From: Rhizobium sp. Root708
Lineage (GTDB): Bacteria; Pseudomonadota; Alphaproteobacteria; Rhizobiales; Rhizobiaceae
Direction: 5' to 3'
DNA length: 64,000 bases
Assembly: GCF_001429725.1 (NCBI RefSeq)
Contig: NZ_LMHV01000040.1
Coordinates: 265,825-329,824, forward strand
The position numbers and the translations under genes were made by a program. The notes below the pieces were generated by a model. It was not told the origin of the DNA. It worked only from the letters and a program-made list of their open reading frames with translations, and ran no database searches. This document shows, one piece after another, positions 8,290-19,039 of this stretch (its first letter is position 1; every line of letters begins with the position of its first letter).

Positions 8290-10593
8290 TCAGGCGACTT
8301 TGTTGCGACGACGCTGGACCGTGCGGCGGCCGATGGCCTGCTGCAGAAGCGCAATGTTCTGGGAGGGAACCGGAGGCGAGAAGACGTAACCCTGAATAAG
8401 GTCCGTCGCCCGGTACTTGTTGAGAAGAGCAAGCTGCTCGGTCGTCTCGACACCTTCGGTGACGATCTTCAGGCCGAGTTCGCGGGCAAGATTGACGGTG
8501 CCGCGCAGCAGCTTGAGGCGACGTCCGTCTTCGACGATGTTGCGCAGGAAGGAACGGTCGATCTTGACGATGTCGAGCGGTAGGGTGTCGAGGTAGCTGA
8601 GGCTGGAGAAGCCGGTGCCGAAGTCGTCGATGGCGATGGTGATGCCACGGGCGCGCAATTCCGCGAGGATGGCGCGAACCGCCGCCGGCTCGTCGATCAG
8701 GCAGCTTTCGGTGATCTCGAGGTGAAGACGCGACGCCTCCAGCTTGGATGCCTGCAGCGCTTCGGCCACGACCGCGAGGATATCGGTGTCACGCAGGTCG
8801 CGCGCCGACAGATTGACCGAGACAGCGATATGCTCGGGCCAAGTCATGCAATCCGTGCAGGCTTTCATCAGTATGAAGCGGGTGATATCGGAAATGACAC
8901 CCATCTCTTCGGCGAGGCGAATGAAGACGTCGGGCGGGATTGCTCCCTTTTCCGGATGCACCCATCGTGCAAGCGCTTCCGCGCATTCAATCCGCGAACC
9001 ATCGGCCTTGAACATCGGCTGGTAGGCAACGCTGAGGCCCTTGGAGGTAATAGCGTCCCGCAGATCCGACTTGAGCTTCTGCTGCTCGATGTAGCGTCCA
9101 TCCATCTCGCGCTCGAAGCCGGAGATGCCGCCGCGCTGCTTCGACTTGCTTTCGAACAGGGCGAGGTCGGCCTTGATGCTCCACTCCTCCATCGCGAAGG
9201 CGTCGCTTTCGAGCAGGACGAAGCCGCCGCTCAAGGACACGAGGAAGGTCGCATCGTCGGCTTCGTAGGTCCCCTGGATCGCCGAATGAACGCGGCGGAT
9301 TTCGGCGTCGAGCGCCGTCATGTCCTTCGCATGCGGGAAGAACAGGATGAACTGGTCGCCCATCAGGCGGCCGACGGTCGCCTTGCCTCCCTGCTTGGCG
9401 ACGCGATTGGCTATCGCGCACAGCAGGCGGTCGCCGGTGATGTGGCCACGCATGTCGTTGACATGCTTGAACTCGTCGATGTCGAGAACCATGAAGCCGA
9501 TCGGGCCGCGCTTCTTGGTGTGCTTGGCGAGGTAATCCTGGACGAGGTGGCTGAAATACTCGCGGTTCGGCAGGCCCGTGAGGGAATCGAAACGCACCAT
9601 GTGCAGGATCTTCTGCTCTGCCTTCACGCGGCTCGAGACATCCTCGAAGATCAGCACGGCGCCGCCGTCGGCACGCGGACTTGCGGAAAACTCGAGCGAC
9701 AGATCCTCTGGAAAGTGAATAAGCGTGCGCGAAAGCTTGCCTTCCGCGACATGCGTCATCTGTCGAAGGATGAGCTCCGGCTGTGACGCGTCCATGAAGC
9801 TGTAGCGGGCCCCATAACGCAGGACGGCGCCGAGATCGCGATCCTTCAGCCGGTCTGGATCGCCGATTCTCAGCAGCTCACACGCCTTCCGGTTGATGAC
9901 CTGAATGCGGTTCTGCGCGTCGACCATGACGAGGCCATGCGGCATGTTGTTAAGCGCCGTGTCGAAACGATCAGCGATCGACGTGATCTCGCGACGCGCG
10001 ATGACGTTCTCATAGAGGAATTCGCGCACGCCGTTCGCCATCGCGCGGGTCGTCAGCCAGAACGGAATGAGGAAGATCGACAGGATGCCGCGATAGAAAT
10101 CCAGCACCATCAGGCTGCAGATGATCATCGGCAGGCAGCAGGAGAACGTCTGGATATCGATCGCCATGCGCGATCCGTAATTGCGCCCGACCACGGACAC
10201 CATCGTCGCCATGGTGACGGCGATGCAGGCGAGCTCGGCAAAACCGTCGCCGAGGAAAAATATGGCGTAACCGCTTGCAAAACCAAGCAAAGTCGTGGTG
10301 CCGGCGGCGCCGGTGACGAGAATGCGCTCCCAACGCTGGATGTCGTCGTGAGACAGCGCGTCCTTGTCTACCTTGTCGAAGGCACGGAAGGTCGCGATAC
10401 GGCCTAGGAAGACGAAGACGAAGCCGAGGGCCAGAGCGACATAAAGGAGAGATTGGGTTTTGGCGGCGATTGCAAGGCACGTCGCAGCATGGACGATGAC
10501 ACCGACGAGCAACGTCATGCGGTTCCCTGAGAGGGAACTCACAAACGACAGATACACATCCGTAGGGACCCTGTTCGGGTTATGTGGTTTCAT
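8290..10593 (-). CDS. Membrane PAS-GGDEF-EAL protein, probable c-di-GMP phosphodiesterase
   Basis: I start this 767-residue protein at the ATG at 10593, preceded by GGAAAG. About residues 25-215 hold five or six membrane helices, then a PAS domain (NMPHGLVMVDAQNRIQVINRKA), a GGDEF domain and an EAL domain. The GGDEF signature is degenerate, reading LMGDQF instead of GGDEF, so cyclase activity is unlikely. The EAL domain keeps ECAEALARW, the DDFGTGFSSLSYL loop and EGVET, all needed for metal-dependent hydrolysis of cyclic-di-GMP. The likely role is a membrane-bound phosphodiesterase tuned by PAS input. Confidence 0.9.
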   Translation of the reverse strand: MKPHNPNRVPTDVYLSFVSSLSGNRMTLLVGVIVHAATCLAIAAKTQSLLYVALALGFVFVFLGRIATFRAFDKVDKDALSHDDIQRWERILVTGAAGTTTLLGFASGYAIFFLGDGFAELACIAVTMATMVSVVGRNYGSRMAIDIQTFSCCLPMIICSLMVLDFYRGILSIFLIPFWLTTRAMANGVREFLYENVIARREITSIADRFDTALNNMPHGLVMVDAQNRIQVINRKACELLRIGDPDRLKDRDLGAVLRYGARYSFMDASQPELILRQMTHVAEGKLSRTLIHFPEDLSLEFSASPRADGGAVLIFEDVSSRVKAEQKILHMVRFDSLTGLPNREYFSHLVQDYLAKHTKKRGPIGFMVLDIDEFKHVNDMRGHITGDRLLCAIANRVAKQGGKATVGRLMGDQFILFFPHAKDMTALDAEIRRVHSAIQGTYEADDATFLVSLSGGFVLLESDAFAMEEWSIKADLALFESKSKQRGGISGFEREMDGRYIEQQKLKSDLRDAITSKGLSVAYQPMFKADGSRIECAEALARWVHPEKGAIPPDVFIRLAEEMGVISDITRFILMKACTDCMTWPEHIAVSVNLSARDLRDTDILAVVAEALQASKLEASRLHLEITESCLIDEPAAVRAILAELRARGITIAIDDFGTGFSSLSYLDTLPLDIVKIDRSFLRNIVEDGRRLKLLRGTVNLARELGLKIVTEGVETTEQLALLNKYRATDLIQGYVFSPPVPSQNIALLQQAIGRRTVQRRRNKVA

Positions 10594-10931
10594 CCATACT
10601 TTCCCTGTGCCGCAGAACCATACTCCCAACCCTTTAAAAATTGATTTCGTGGCTGCCCTACATTTGGCGGATTTTTCTAAAACCATAGCGGGAATATCGT
10701 GGTTTCAGAACGGTTTATGCAGCCTAATGGGGATGTTCCATTGCGATCCGGGCCGCGTCCGGGGTGCCATGCGACGAAGAAAATCGCCCCAGCTCGCGCA
10801 TGACGCGAGGCATCTTCGGCATAGACTATAGTCCTACGCCGGAGCTCCATTCTTCCAATTTGGAAAACGCTGGTCTACACAAAACGGAAGGGAGAACGCG
10901 CCGGAAAGGCGCGGCAAAATGGGGGAAAGGC
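10594..10931. other. Divergent intergenic region with a short palindrome
   Basis: The 338 bases between the GGDEF-EAL gene and the TRAP operon hold no supported gene. A perfect 10-base palindrome GACTATAGTC (10824-10833) lies about 100 bases upstream of the TRAP small-permease gene and could be a regulator site. In-frame extensions of both flanking genes into this region lack family conservation. Confidence 0.4.
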
Positions 10932-11471
10932 ATGCCGGCTTTGCTGACCGTCAGCCGGCTGATCGATGCGATCAGCCAATTCATGGGCAAACTGTCCGAA
11001 TACATGGTGCTGGCCTGCTGTCTGATCAGCGCCGCCAACGCCCTGATCCGATACTCTTTCAACTACAGCTCCAACGGCTGGCTAGAGATCCAATGGTATC
11101 TCTTCGCCTTCATCGTCGTGCTTGGCGCAGCGCAGACCCTGCGCATGAACGAGCATGTCCGGGTCGACCTGATCTACGGCGCAGTCTCCGAAAGGACGAG
11201 GATCTGGATCGACATAATCGGTCTCGTCGTCTTCCTCATTCCGGCCTGCATCTTCCTGACCTGGCTCTGCTGGCCGTTCTTCCTGTCCTCCTACCTGCAG
11301 CATGAAGTCTCGGCGAATGCCGGCGGCCTGATCCGCTGGCCGGTCAAGCTTGTGCTTCTCCTCGGCTTCGGGCTGCTGGCCCTGCAAGGCCTGTCCGAGC
11401 TGATCAAGCGGATCGCGGCCGTGACCGGCTATATCCGGATCGACACCACGTACGAAAAGCCGCTGCAGTAA
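10932..11471 (+). CDS. TRAP transporter small permease (DctQ-type)
   Basis: A 179-residue protein with four membrane helices, the QWYLFAFIVVLGAAQTLRMNEHVRVDL block typical of DctQ subunits, and a C-terminal cytoplasmic tail. The ATG at 10932 directly follows GGGGGAAAGG. It pairs with the large permease 21 bases downstream and forms a sodium-coupled secondary importer that receives substrate from a periplasmic binding protein. Sequence style is that of the Tak/Fcb subgroup. Confidence 0.92.
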   Translation: MPALLTVSRLIDAISQFMGKLSEYMVLACCLISAANALIRYSFNYSSNGWLEIQWYLFAFIVVLGAAQTLRMNEHVRVDLIYGAVSERTRIWIDIIGLVVFLIPACIFLTWLCWPFFLSSYLQHEVSANAGGLIRWPVKLVLLLGFGLLALQGLSELIKRIAAVTGYIRIDTTYEKPLQ

Positions 11472-11492
11472 GCCGGATCGGGAGGAACGCGA

Positions 11493-13022
11493 TTGTTTGA
11501 TTTCGGCATCATTCCGCCGGCCATGTTCGTGGGCATGGTCCTGTTCATGCTCTACGGTTTTCCGGTTGCCTTTTCACTGGCAGCCGTCGGCCTGTTCTTC
11601 GGCATCATCGGCATCGCCACCGGGCATTTCACCGAAGCCTTCCTGCAGGCCCTGCCGCTGCGCTTCTTCGGGATCGTCTCCAACGACCTGCTGCTTGCCA
11701 TCCCCTTCTTCACCTTCATGGGGGCAATCCTGGAGCGCTGCGGTCTGGCGGAAGACCTGCTGGAGGGAACCGGCAAGCTGTTCGGCCGCGTTCCCGGCGG
11801 CCTTGCCTACGCTGTGATCCTCGTCGGCGCCGTGCTCGGCGCGATCACCGGAACGGTCGCGGCCTCGGTCATCACCATGGGTGTGATCTCGCTGCCGATC
11901 ATGCTGCGCTATGGCTACAGCCCGCGGCTCGCCACCGGCGTTATCGCCGCCTCCGGCACCATAACCCAGGTGATCCCGCCGTCCCTCGTCCTGGTGGTGC
12001 TCGCCGATCAGCTCGGCAAGTCTGTCGGAGACATGTATCTCGGCGCCATCGGCCCGTCGATCCTGCAGGTCGCGATCTTCATGGGCTACATCCTGATCCT
12101 CTCGATCCTGAAGCCCGCCTCCATGCCGCCGTTGCCGAAGGAAGTGCGCGGCGACTTCAACTGGGCCCTGCTCTTCAAGGTCCTGTCGGGGATGGTGCCC
12201 TCGATCGTGCTGATCTTCCTGGTCCTCGGCACCATCTTCATGGGACTGGCGACCCCGACTGAAGCCGGCGCGCTTGGCGTCGTCGGCGCCATGGCGCTGG
12301 CCGCCATGCATCGCCGCCTCACCTGGCCCCTGATGCAGGACGCCATGCGCTCGACCATGCATATCACCTCGATGGTAGTGATGATCCTGATCGGCTCGAC
12401 CGTGTTCAGCCTCGTCTTCCAGGGCATGGACGGCTCACGCTGGATCGAGCACATGCTGTCAGGCATCCCCGGCGGCCCGGTCGGCTTCCTGATCTTCGTC
12501 AACATCTTCATTTTCGTGCTGGCCTTCTTTCTCGATTTCTTCGAGATCGCCTTCATCGTCATCCCGATGCTGGCGCCTGTCGCCTCGGCCTTGGGGATCG
12601 ACCTGATCTGGTTCGGCGTGCTCATCTGCGTCAACATGCAGACGAGCTTCATGCACCCGCCCTTCGGCTTCGCGCTGTTCTACCTGCGCTCCATCGCCGA
12701 CCGCAGCGTCAAGACCTCGGATATCTACATGGGCGCCCTTCCCTGGGTCGGCATGCAGCTGATCCTCGTGGCGATCGTGATCTTCTGGCCGCAATCGGTG
12801 ACCTATTGGCTGGACAAGGGGCCCAAGGTCGATCCGAACTCGATCAAGATCGAAGTGCCGGGCTTCGGCGGCAATGGCCTTTCGCTGCCGCCGCCAGTAA
12901 TGCCCGGCGGCGCCCCGCAGCTCCCGGGCCTGACGCTGCCGCCACTGAACGGCCTGCCCGGTCAGCCCACAAAACCCGCGCCGCCGCCGACCGACCTCAG
13001 CCAACCGCCGGTGGTGAAGTAG
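11493..13022 (+). CDS. TRAP transporter large permease (DctM-type) with proline-rich tail
   Basis: A 509-residue permease with twelve or more hydrophobic segments and the DctM signatures GAVLGAITGTVAASVITMGVIS and IAASGTITQVIPPS. It starts with TTG at 11493, supported by GGAGG seven bases upstream. The last 60 or so residues are an unusual extension rich in Pro, Gly and Leu (LSLPPPVMPGG, LTLPPLNGLPG, KPAPPPTDL) that lies beyond the normal family end. Substrate is probably a 2-oxoacid or similar carboxylate, judged from the binding protein. Confidence 0.93.
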   Translation: MFDFGIIPPAMFVGMVLFMLYGFPVAFSLAAVGLFFGIIGIATGHFTEAFLQALPLRFFGIVSNDLLLAIPFFTFMGAILERCGLAEDLLEGTGKLFGRVPGGLAYAVILVGAVLGAITGTVAASVITMGVISLPIMLRYGYSPRLATGVIAASGTITQVIPPSLVLVVLADQLGKSVGDMYLGAIGPSILQVAIFMGYILILSILKPASMPPLPKEVRGDFNWALLFKVLSGMVPSIVLIFLVLGTIFMGLATPTEAGALGVVGAMALAAMHRRLTWPLMQDAMRSTMHITSMVVMILIGSTVFSLVFQGMDGSRWIEHMLSGIPGGPVGFLIFVNIFIFVLAFFLDFFEIAFIVIPMLAPVASALGIDLIWFGVLICVNMQTSFMHPPFGFALFYLRSIADRSVKTSDIYMGALPWVGMQLILVAIVIFWPQSVTYWLDKGPKVDPNSIKIEVPGFGGNGLSLPPPVMPGGAPQLPGLTLPPLNGLPGQPTKPAPPPTDLSQPPVVK

Positions 13023-13041
13023 CGGTGCACAAACAAAAGCC

Positions 13042-13065
13042 GCCGCGAGGGACCTTCCTCGCGGC
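13042..13065. terminator. Hairpin terminator between convergent TRAP genes
   Basis: GCCGCGAGG-GACCTT-CCTCGCGGC gives a perfect 9-bp stem with a 6-base loop, followed by AGCGTTTT on the plus strand and preceded by an A-rich stretch, so it can serve both convergent genes. Confidence 0.8.
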
Positions 13066-13119
13066 AGCGTTTTGAACTGCAATCGGATCAAAGATGCTCG
13101 TAGCCGGCCGGCGGCTCGC

Positions 13120-14292
<1,173 letters not shown>

Positions 14293-14520
14293 CTAAGCAC
14301 GCTGGCGCACCTGTTTCAAGCGCCCGGCCATTAGTCTTTGGGATCACGACACCAATATGGCGGCGCGCGCATTTCCATCGAAATCAGCGGGTTAGAGAGT
14401 GTGCCGCTCCGGAATGGCACGCCGGCCGCCGCAATTCCGCCCGACAGCTCATCGAAACGTTGACTTGGGACGCTTTCTGGTTTCTCACAATATGCAACAA
14501 CAGCTTCAGCCGGAGTCAAA

Positions 14521-15300
14521 ATGACGAAGCCGATCGTCGCCGTTCCCGCCGATATCCGCGTCTTCGACGGCGCGACATGGCATGCCGTACAGCACCAGTA
14601 CGTTCGCGCGGCGCTGAATGCCGCCGGTGTGATGTCCTTCATCATTCCGGCCTTCGAGGAGGGCTACGACACCGATACCATCCTAGATCGGGTCGACGGT
14701 GTTCTCGTTTCGGGGTCGGCCAGCAACGTCCACCCCTCGCTTTACGGCAGGCAGGCAACGGAAGCCGACGGGCCATTCGATCCCGCCCGCGACGCCACCA
14801 GCCTGCCGCTGATCCGCCGGTCGATCGAACGCGCCATTCCGCTGCTGGCGATCTGCCGTGGCATTCAGGAGCTGAACGTCGCGCTTGGCGGAACCCTTGC
14901 GAGCGAGATCCAGGAGCAGCCGGGCATCTCGGATCATCGCAAGCCCCCGAATGTCGATCGCGACGCCATGTACGCGGTTCGCCAGACCGTCTTCGTCAAG
15001 GAAGGCTCCTGCATCGCCGGGATCGTCGGATCCGGCGAAGTCCTGGTGAATTCGCTGCATCGTCAGGCGATCGCGCAGACCGCGCCGCGCCTGCAGGTGG
15101 AAGCCGTGGCCGAGGACGGAACGATCGAGGCCGTTTCGGTGATCGATGCGCCGGCCTTCGCGGTCGGCGTGCAATGGCATCCGGAATACTGGGCGGAGAC
15201 GGACAAGCCGTCGAACCAGATCTTCCAGGCCTTCGGCGATGCCGTCAGAGACTATGCCGCCGGCAAGCTTGCGGATACCCGCACGAAGCAGATCGCCTGA
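14521..15300 (+). CDS. PuuD-like gamma-glutamyl-GABA hydrolase (class I glutamine amidotransferase fold)
   Basis: A 259-residue peptidase C26-type enzyme. The nucleophile is Cys112 in LLAICRGIQELN and the catalytic dyad partners are His220 and Glu222 in GVQWHPEYW; a VNSLHRQAI block near residue 178 matches gamma-glutamyl hydrolases. Such enzymes cleave gamma-glutamyl amides, for example in putrescine or ethanolamine degradation. The usual partner genes (gamma-glutamyl-putrescine synthetase, oxidase) are not in this window. It is divergent from the TRAP binding-protein gene with 294 bases between. Confidence 0.85.
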   Translation: MTKPIVAVPADIRVFDGATWHAVQHQYVRAALNAAGVMSFIIPAFEEGYDTDTILDRVDGVLVSGSASNVHPSLYGRQATEADGPFDPARDATSLPLIRRSIERAIPLLAICRGIQELNVALGGTLASEIQEQPGISDHRKPPNVDRDAMYAVRQTVFVKEGSCIAGIVGSGEVLVNSLHRQAIAQTAPRLQVEAVAEDGTIEAVSVIDAPAFAVGVQWHPEYWAETDKPSNQIFQAFGDAVRDYAAGKLADTRTKQIA

Positions 15301-15321
15301 GCGGCAATCACGCGCTCGGCT

Positions 15322-16218
15322 TCATTTCCGTCTGAGCCATTGAAGGCCGGCGGCAACGGCAAAGCCGAAGAGCGGCCATGCCGCCCAGAATACCCCGTGC
15401 CAGGTCAACAGGTTGATGGCGACGATCCCAATCGCGAGGACGCCGAGGGCGGTCATGCCACGGTAGATCCGCTCCTGGGTGCGGACCCAGTTCATGGCGA
15501 CGGCAAAAGCCAGGGCAAGCAGCGGCCACACCGCCCAGAACACACCGCTCCAGGTCAGAAGATTGATGACGACGAGCGCAGCCGCGATGATGGCGAAGAA
15601 TCCAGCCCGTTTCCCGAGACCCTTCAACGAAGGCTGAGATTGCGCAGATGCGCTCTGTCGCGGCAGTGCGACGGGCTCGGCCTGCGCTGGCGGCGCTTCG
15701 CCGATCCTCACCGCATAGCTCGGCACTGCCTCGTTGACATTCTTCACTGCCAAGGCGCCGAGAAAATCGAAGCCGACGGCGACCTTGTTGCGGACCTGAT
15801 CATAGACCGTGCTGGAGATGACGATTCCACCGGGTGTTGCCGATGTCTGCAGCCTGGCGGCAATGTTCACGCCGTCGCCATAGATGTCGTCGCCATCGAC
15901 AATCACGTCGCCGAGATTGATGCCGATCCGGAAAAGCATGCGGCCACCCTCCGGCTTCCCGGCGTTCAGCCCCGCCAACTCGCTCTGGACATCGACCGCG
16001 GCACGCACGGCTTCGACGACGCTTGGAAATTCCGCGATCAGCCCGTCGCCCCAGGTGTTGATGACCCGGCCGCCATGCGTGCCTATCAGGCGCGACATGG
16101 CATCCCGCGATCGCTTCAGCATTGCGAGCGTGCCTTCTTCGTCCGCTCCCATCAGCCGCGTGTAGTCCTGCACGTCGGCTGAGAAGATGGTTGTCAGCTT
16201 GCGGCTAGTCTCGCTCAT
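15322..16218 (-). CDS. Class III adenylate/guanylate cyclase with C-terminal tandem membrane repeats
   Basis: From the ATG at 16218 (GGGAGG upstream) the protein is 298 residues. The N-terminal catalytic domain has the first metal Asp at residue 15 (FSADVQDYTRL), the second in TWGDGLIAEF, and an intact transition-state motif VNIAARLQ, so it should be active. After a Pro/Ala/Gln-rich linker the last ~100 residues hold two copies of a hydrophobic module with the shared words NLLTW-x-GVFWA-x-WPL, resembling 2TM domains. The gene follows a hydroxyacid dehydrogenase by 38 bases and is probably the third gene of a LacI-led operon. Confidence 0.88.
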   Translation of the reverse strand: MSETSRKLTTIFSADVQDYTRLMGADEEGTLAMLKRSRDAMSRLIGTHGGRVINTWGDGLIAEFPSVVEAVRAAVDVQSELAGLNAGKPEGGRMLFRIGINLGDVIVDGDDIYGDGVNIAARLQTSATPGGIVISSTVYDQVRNKVAVGFDFLGALAVKNVNEAVPSYAVRIGEAPPAQAEPVALPRQSASAQSQPSLKGLGKRAGFFAIIAAALVVINLLTWSGVFWAVWPLLALAFAVAMNWVRTQERIYRGMTALGVLAIGIVAINLLTWHGVFWAAWPLFGFAVAAGLQWLRRK

Positions 16219-16256
16219 GATACCTCCCTCGATCGACTGGCGACGGCTTTCGCGGT

Positions 16257-17204
16257 CTATGCCTTCAGCGGCGTCTCCGGCACCGGTGTCAACGGCTTGC
16301 CCTTGGCGAACCACTCGACGAGGTTGTCGACGACCAGATCCGCCATGGCGTTGCGCGTCGGTACCGAGCCCGAGGCGAGGTGAGGCAGAAGCACCGCGTT
16401 CGGCAGATCGAGCAGCGACGCGGGGACATTCGGCTCGTCGTAGAAGACATCGAGACAGGCCGCGCCGATTGTTCCTGATTTCAGCGCCTGCGCGAGCGCC
16501 TCCTCATCGACCGTCCAGCCACGACCGACATTGATGAAAACGCCTTCGGGACCAAGCGCGGAGAGGATTTCCGCATTGATGGTCTTGTGGGTCTGTGGCG
16601 TCTTCGGAACGATGGAGATCAGCGTATCCACGGCTTCGGCGAGATCCTTCAGCGAGGGATAATAGCTGTAGGGAACGTCGGGGTGGCGCGTGCGGGTGTG
16701 ATAGCTGATCTTGACCTTGAACGGCTCGAGACGCTTGGCGATTTCCTGGCCGATGCGACCGAGACCGTAGATCCCGACATGCCGCCCCTTCAATGAAAAG
16801 CGCGACAGCGGATAGTTTTGTCCCGGCTTCCAGTTTCCGGCGCGCAGCCAGTTCTCCGCCCGCGGAAATTCACGGATCGTGTTGAGCAGCAGTCCGATCG
16901 CCGTATCGGCAACTTCATCGTTCAGCACATCCGGCGTATTCGTGACGATGACGCCCTTGGTCGCCGCATGCTTTGCATCGACGCCGTCGTAGCCGACGCC
17001 GAAGCTCGACACGAGTTCGACATTCGGCAAGCTGTCGATGGCGGCCGCGTTCAACGTGCCGGAGACGGCAACGCCGCGAATGCGCGCCGCGGCTTCTGCA
17101 CCAAGCGTCGCCGGGTCGGCTTCGATAACGTCGAAACTCTCCTTCAGGCGCGCGAGCACGCGTTCGTGTATCTTCCCCGGAACGAGAACGGCGATACGGG
17201 ACAT
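16257..17204 (-). CDS. D-2-hydroxyacid dehydrogenase (glyoxylate/hydroxypyruvate reductase type)
   Basis: A 315-residue NAD(P)-dependent enzyme. It has the nucleotide fold motif YGLGRIGQEIAKRL around residues 145-158, catalytic Arg in INVGRGWTVDE, Glu in FYDEPNVP, and His in LLPHLASGS. The family reduces glyoxylate, hydroxypyruvate or related 2-oxoacids. It starts 20 bases after the stop of the LacI gene and is followed closely by the cyclase, so the three genes are likely one transcript. Exact substrate cannot be told. Confidence 0.92.
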   Translation of the reverse strand: MSRIAVLVPGKIHERVLARLKESFDVIEADPATLGAEAAARIRGVAVSGTLNAAAIDSLPNVELVSSFGVGYDGVDAKHAATKGVIVTNTPDVLNDEVADTAIGLLLNTIREFPRAENWLRAGNWKPGQNYPLSRFSLKGRHVGIYGLGRIGQEIAKRLEPFKVKISYHTRTRHPDVPYSYYPSLKDLAEAVDTLISIVPKTPQTHKTINAEILSALGPEGVFINVGRGWTVDEEALAQALKSGTIGAACLDVFYDEPNVPASLLDLPNAVLLPHLASGSVPTRNAMADLVVDNLVEWFAKGKPLTPVPETPLKA

Positions 17205-17224
17205 GGCATTTCCTCTTGGCTTGC

Positions 17225-18247
17225 TTACGGGCGCGGTCGGTAGGGGCTGGTCGACTGGCGGATGCGCATTTCAGGCTTGATGAGATGAATGCCGTCAGGC
17301 TCATGGCTGCCCGCCAGACGATCGAGGAGGGCGCGGGCGGCAAGGCGTCCGACCTCGGCCTGACCGTTCCATACGGTTGTCAGCGCGGGCGTCGAGATCG
17401 ACGCTTCCTCAAGATCGTCGTAACCGGTGACGGAGATGTCATTGCCAGGAACGAGACCGGCACGCGCGATGCCGTTCATCAGGCCGATCGCCACGAGGTC
17501 GTTCCAGCAGACGGCAGCCGTCGGCTTCTGCGGCAGCGACAGGAAGTGCACCGCCGCCTCGAAGCCGCCCTGCATCGAGCGTGGTCCGGGAATGCGCAGA
17601 CCCGGATCGACGTCGATGCCGGCCTTGCGCAGCGCATTGACATAACCCTGATAGCGATCGCGACCCGTCGAAGTCTGATCGGTACCGCCGATCATCGCGA
17701 TCGACCGATGGCCAAGGCCGATCAGATGGTTGGTGGCGAGCGAAATGCCGTAGCTGTCATCGCCGCGATAGGTCGGCAGGGCCGAACCTTCCATCGAGCG
17801 GGCGACAAGGATAGCCGGCATCCCGTTATCTTCCGCCAGCTGCATATCCTCCGGCGGCGTACCGATCGCCGGCGACATGATCACCCCGTCTCCGCCGAGC
17901 TGCAGCAGCGTCTCGATGAAGGTGCGCTGCTTTTCGACAGAGTCGTAGTGGTTGGACAGGATGAAGGTCTGGCGGCTGCGATCGAGTTCGCTTTCGATCG
18001 CCTTGAGAATTTCGCCGTAGAACGGGTTCATGATGTCGTGCACGACGACACCGATGATACCCGATCGCGAGGTCCGCAGGCTGGCGGCACGGCGATTGTA
18101 GATATAGCCGAGAGCCCGAGCCTGTTCCTTGATCTTCTCACGCGTCGCGCTTGCAACAAGCGGACTGTCGCGCAAGGCAAGCGATACTGTGGCGGTGGAA
18201 ATGCCGAGGGTCTCGGCGATGGTCGAAAGCTTGATTTTTTGAGCCAC
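17225..18247 (-). CDS. LacI-family transcriptional regulator
   Basis: A 340-residue regulator with an N-terminal helix-turn-helix (KLSTIAETLGISTATVSLAL), hinge region near residue 55, and a periplasmic-binding-protein-like effector domain starting at SGIIGVVVHDIMNPFYGEIL. It is the first gene of an apparent operon with a hydroxyacid dehydrogenase and an adenylate cyclase, which suggests control of 2-hydroxy- or 2-oxoacid metabolism. An inverted repeat about 65 bases upstream of its start could be its own operator. Confidence 0.93.
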   Translation of the reverse strand: MAQKIKLSTIAETLGISTATVSLALRDSPLVASATREKIKEQARALGYIYNRRAASLRTSRSGIIGVVVHDIMNPFYGEILKAIESELDRSRQTFILSNHYDSVEKQRTFIETLLQLGGDGVIMSPAIGTPPEDMQLAEDNGMPAILVARSMEGSALPTYRGDDSYGISLATNHLIGLGHRSIAMIGGTDQTSTGRDRYQGYVNALRKAGIDVDPGLRIPGPRSMQGGFEAAVHFLSLPQKPTAAVCWNDLVAIGLMNGIARAGLVPGNDISVTGYDDLEEASISTPALTTVWNGQAEVGRLAARALLDRLAGSHEPDGIHLIKPEMRIRQSTSPYRPRP

Positions 18248-18311
18248 GTGTCCTCCCCAGGCAACCCGCGGTTTTTCAACGCCTTCTAAACCGTCGCGGC
18301 GTCCTTAAAAT

Positions 18312-18331
18312 GTTTAATTAAAAGATTAAAC
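18312..18331. promoter_or_regulatory. Candidate operator upstream of the LacI gene
   Basis: GTTTAAT and ATTAAAC are perfect 7-base inverted arms separated by TAAAAG in an AT-rich stretch between the LacI start (18247) and the stop of the upstream MarR gene. Placement suggests autoregulation; the spacer is wider than usual for a LacI site, so this is tentative. Confidence 0.4.
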
Positions 18332-18363
18332 TTAGGGAGGCAATTCGTAATTTCATAATCCCG

Positions 18364-18876
18364 TTAGATTTCTTCCACCTCTTCGAACTCAGGCGCCTCT
18401 GCCTGCAGGTTCCCGTCGATCGCCTTCAGAAGACGAACGAGGTTGCGAATTTCCTTCTCGGAGAAAGCCTGCGTGGCGACCTTGTCGCACGACGAGGCGG
18501 CCATTTCGATCGCCTTGACGCTGCCGCGACCAAGCTCGGTCAGATAGACCTTGGTGAGACGAGCATCCTCCTCGTCGGCCTTGCGCTCGAGAAAGCCCTG
18601 AGCTTCCATTCGACCGATCGTGCGCGTCATCGTCGGCGCCTTGACGCCGAGCTTCTGCGCCAATCCGCCCGCGGTCATCCCATCCGCTTCGGCGAGCGAG
18701 AGGATAACGCCGTCCTGGCCGGCGTAAAGACCGCTCTCCAGAAGATTCCGCGACAACACGGTGCGCATGGAGCGGGCGGCCTGTGTCAAAGCCGGCGAAA
18801 GGTCTACCAGCGTATATTCCGTCTGGTCCTTCTTCTTCGACTTCTGCTTCTTGCCGTCTTTATGCTTTTTCCCCAT
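18364..18876 (-). CDS. MarR-family regulator with lysine-rich N-terminus
   Basis: I start at the ATG at 18876, with AAAGGGAT upstream, giving 170 residues. The first ~18 residues are nearly all Lys, Gly, Asp and Gln (MGKKHKDGKKQKSKKKDQ), an unusual basic tail. The rest is a winged-helix MarR fold: LGVKAPTMTRTIGRMEAQGFLERK for the recognition helix region, then DEEDARLTKVYLTELG for the wing. It is divergent from a creatininase-family gene with about 160 bases between, which may be its target. The C-terminal end is Glu-rich. Confidence 0.88.
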   Translation of the reverse strand: MGKKHKDGKKQKSKKKDQTEYTLVDLSPALTQAARSMRTVLSRNLLESGLYAGQDGVILSLAEADGMTAGGLAQKLGVKAPTMTRTIGRMEAQGFLERKADEEDARLTKVYLTELGRGSVKAIEMAASSCDKVATQAFSEKEIRNLVRLLKAIDGNLQAEAPEFEEVEEI

Positions 18877-19039
18877 CGCTATCCCTTTAACCTGACCGCG
18901 CCGCGGGCAAGACCGCGGGAACATGTTTGAACCGACATCCCTAAATCCATTTCGATTTAAGAGGTTATGCGGTAAGCATTGGCAACGCTGCGTTATGACA
19001 TTGCGCATCATCTCGTCATAAACAAGAGGCATTAGCCGG

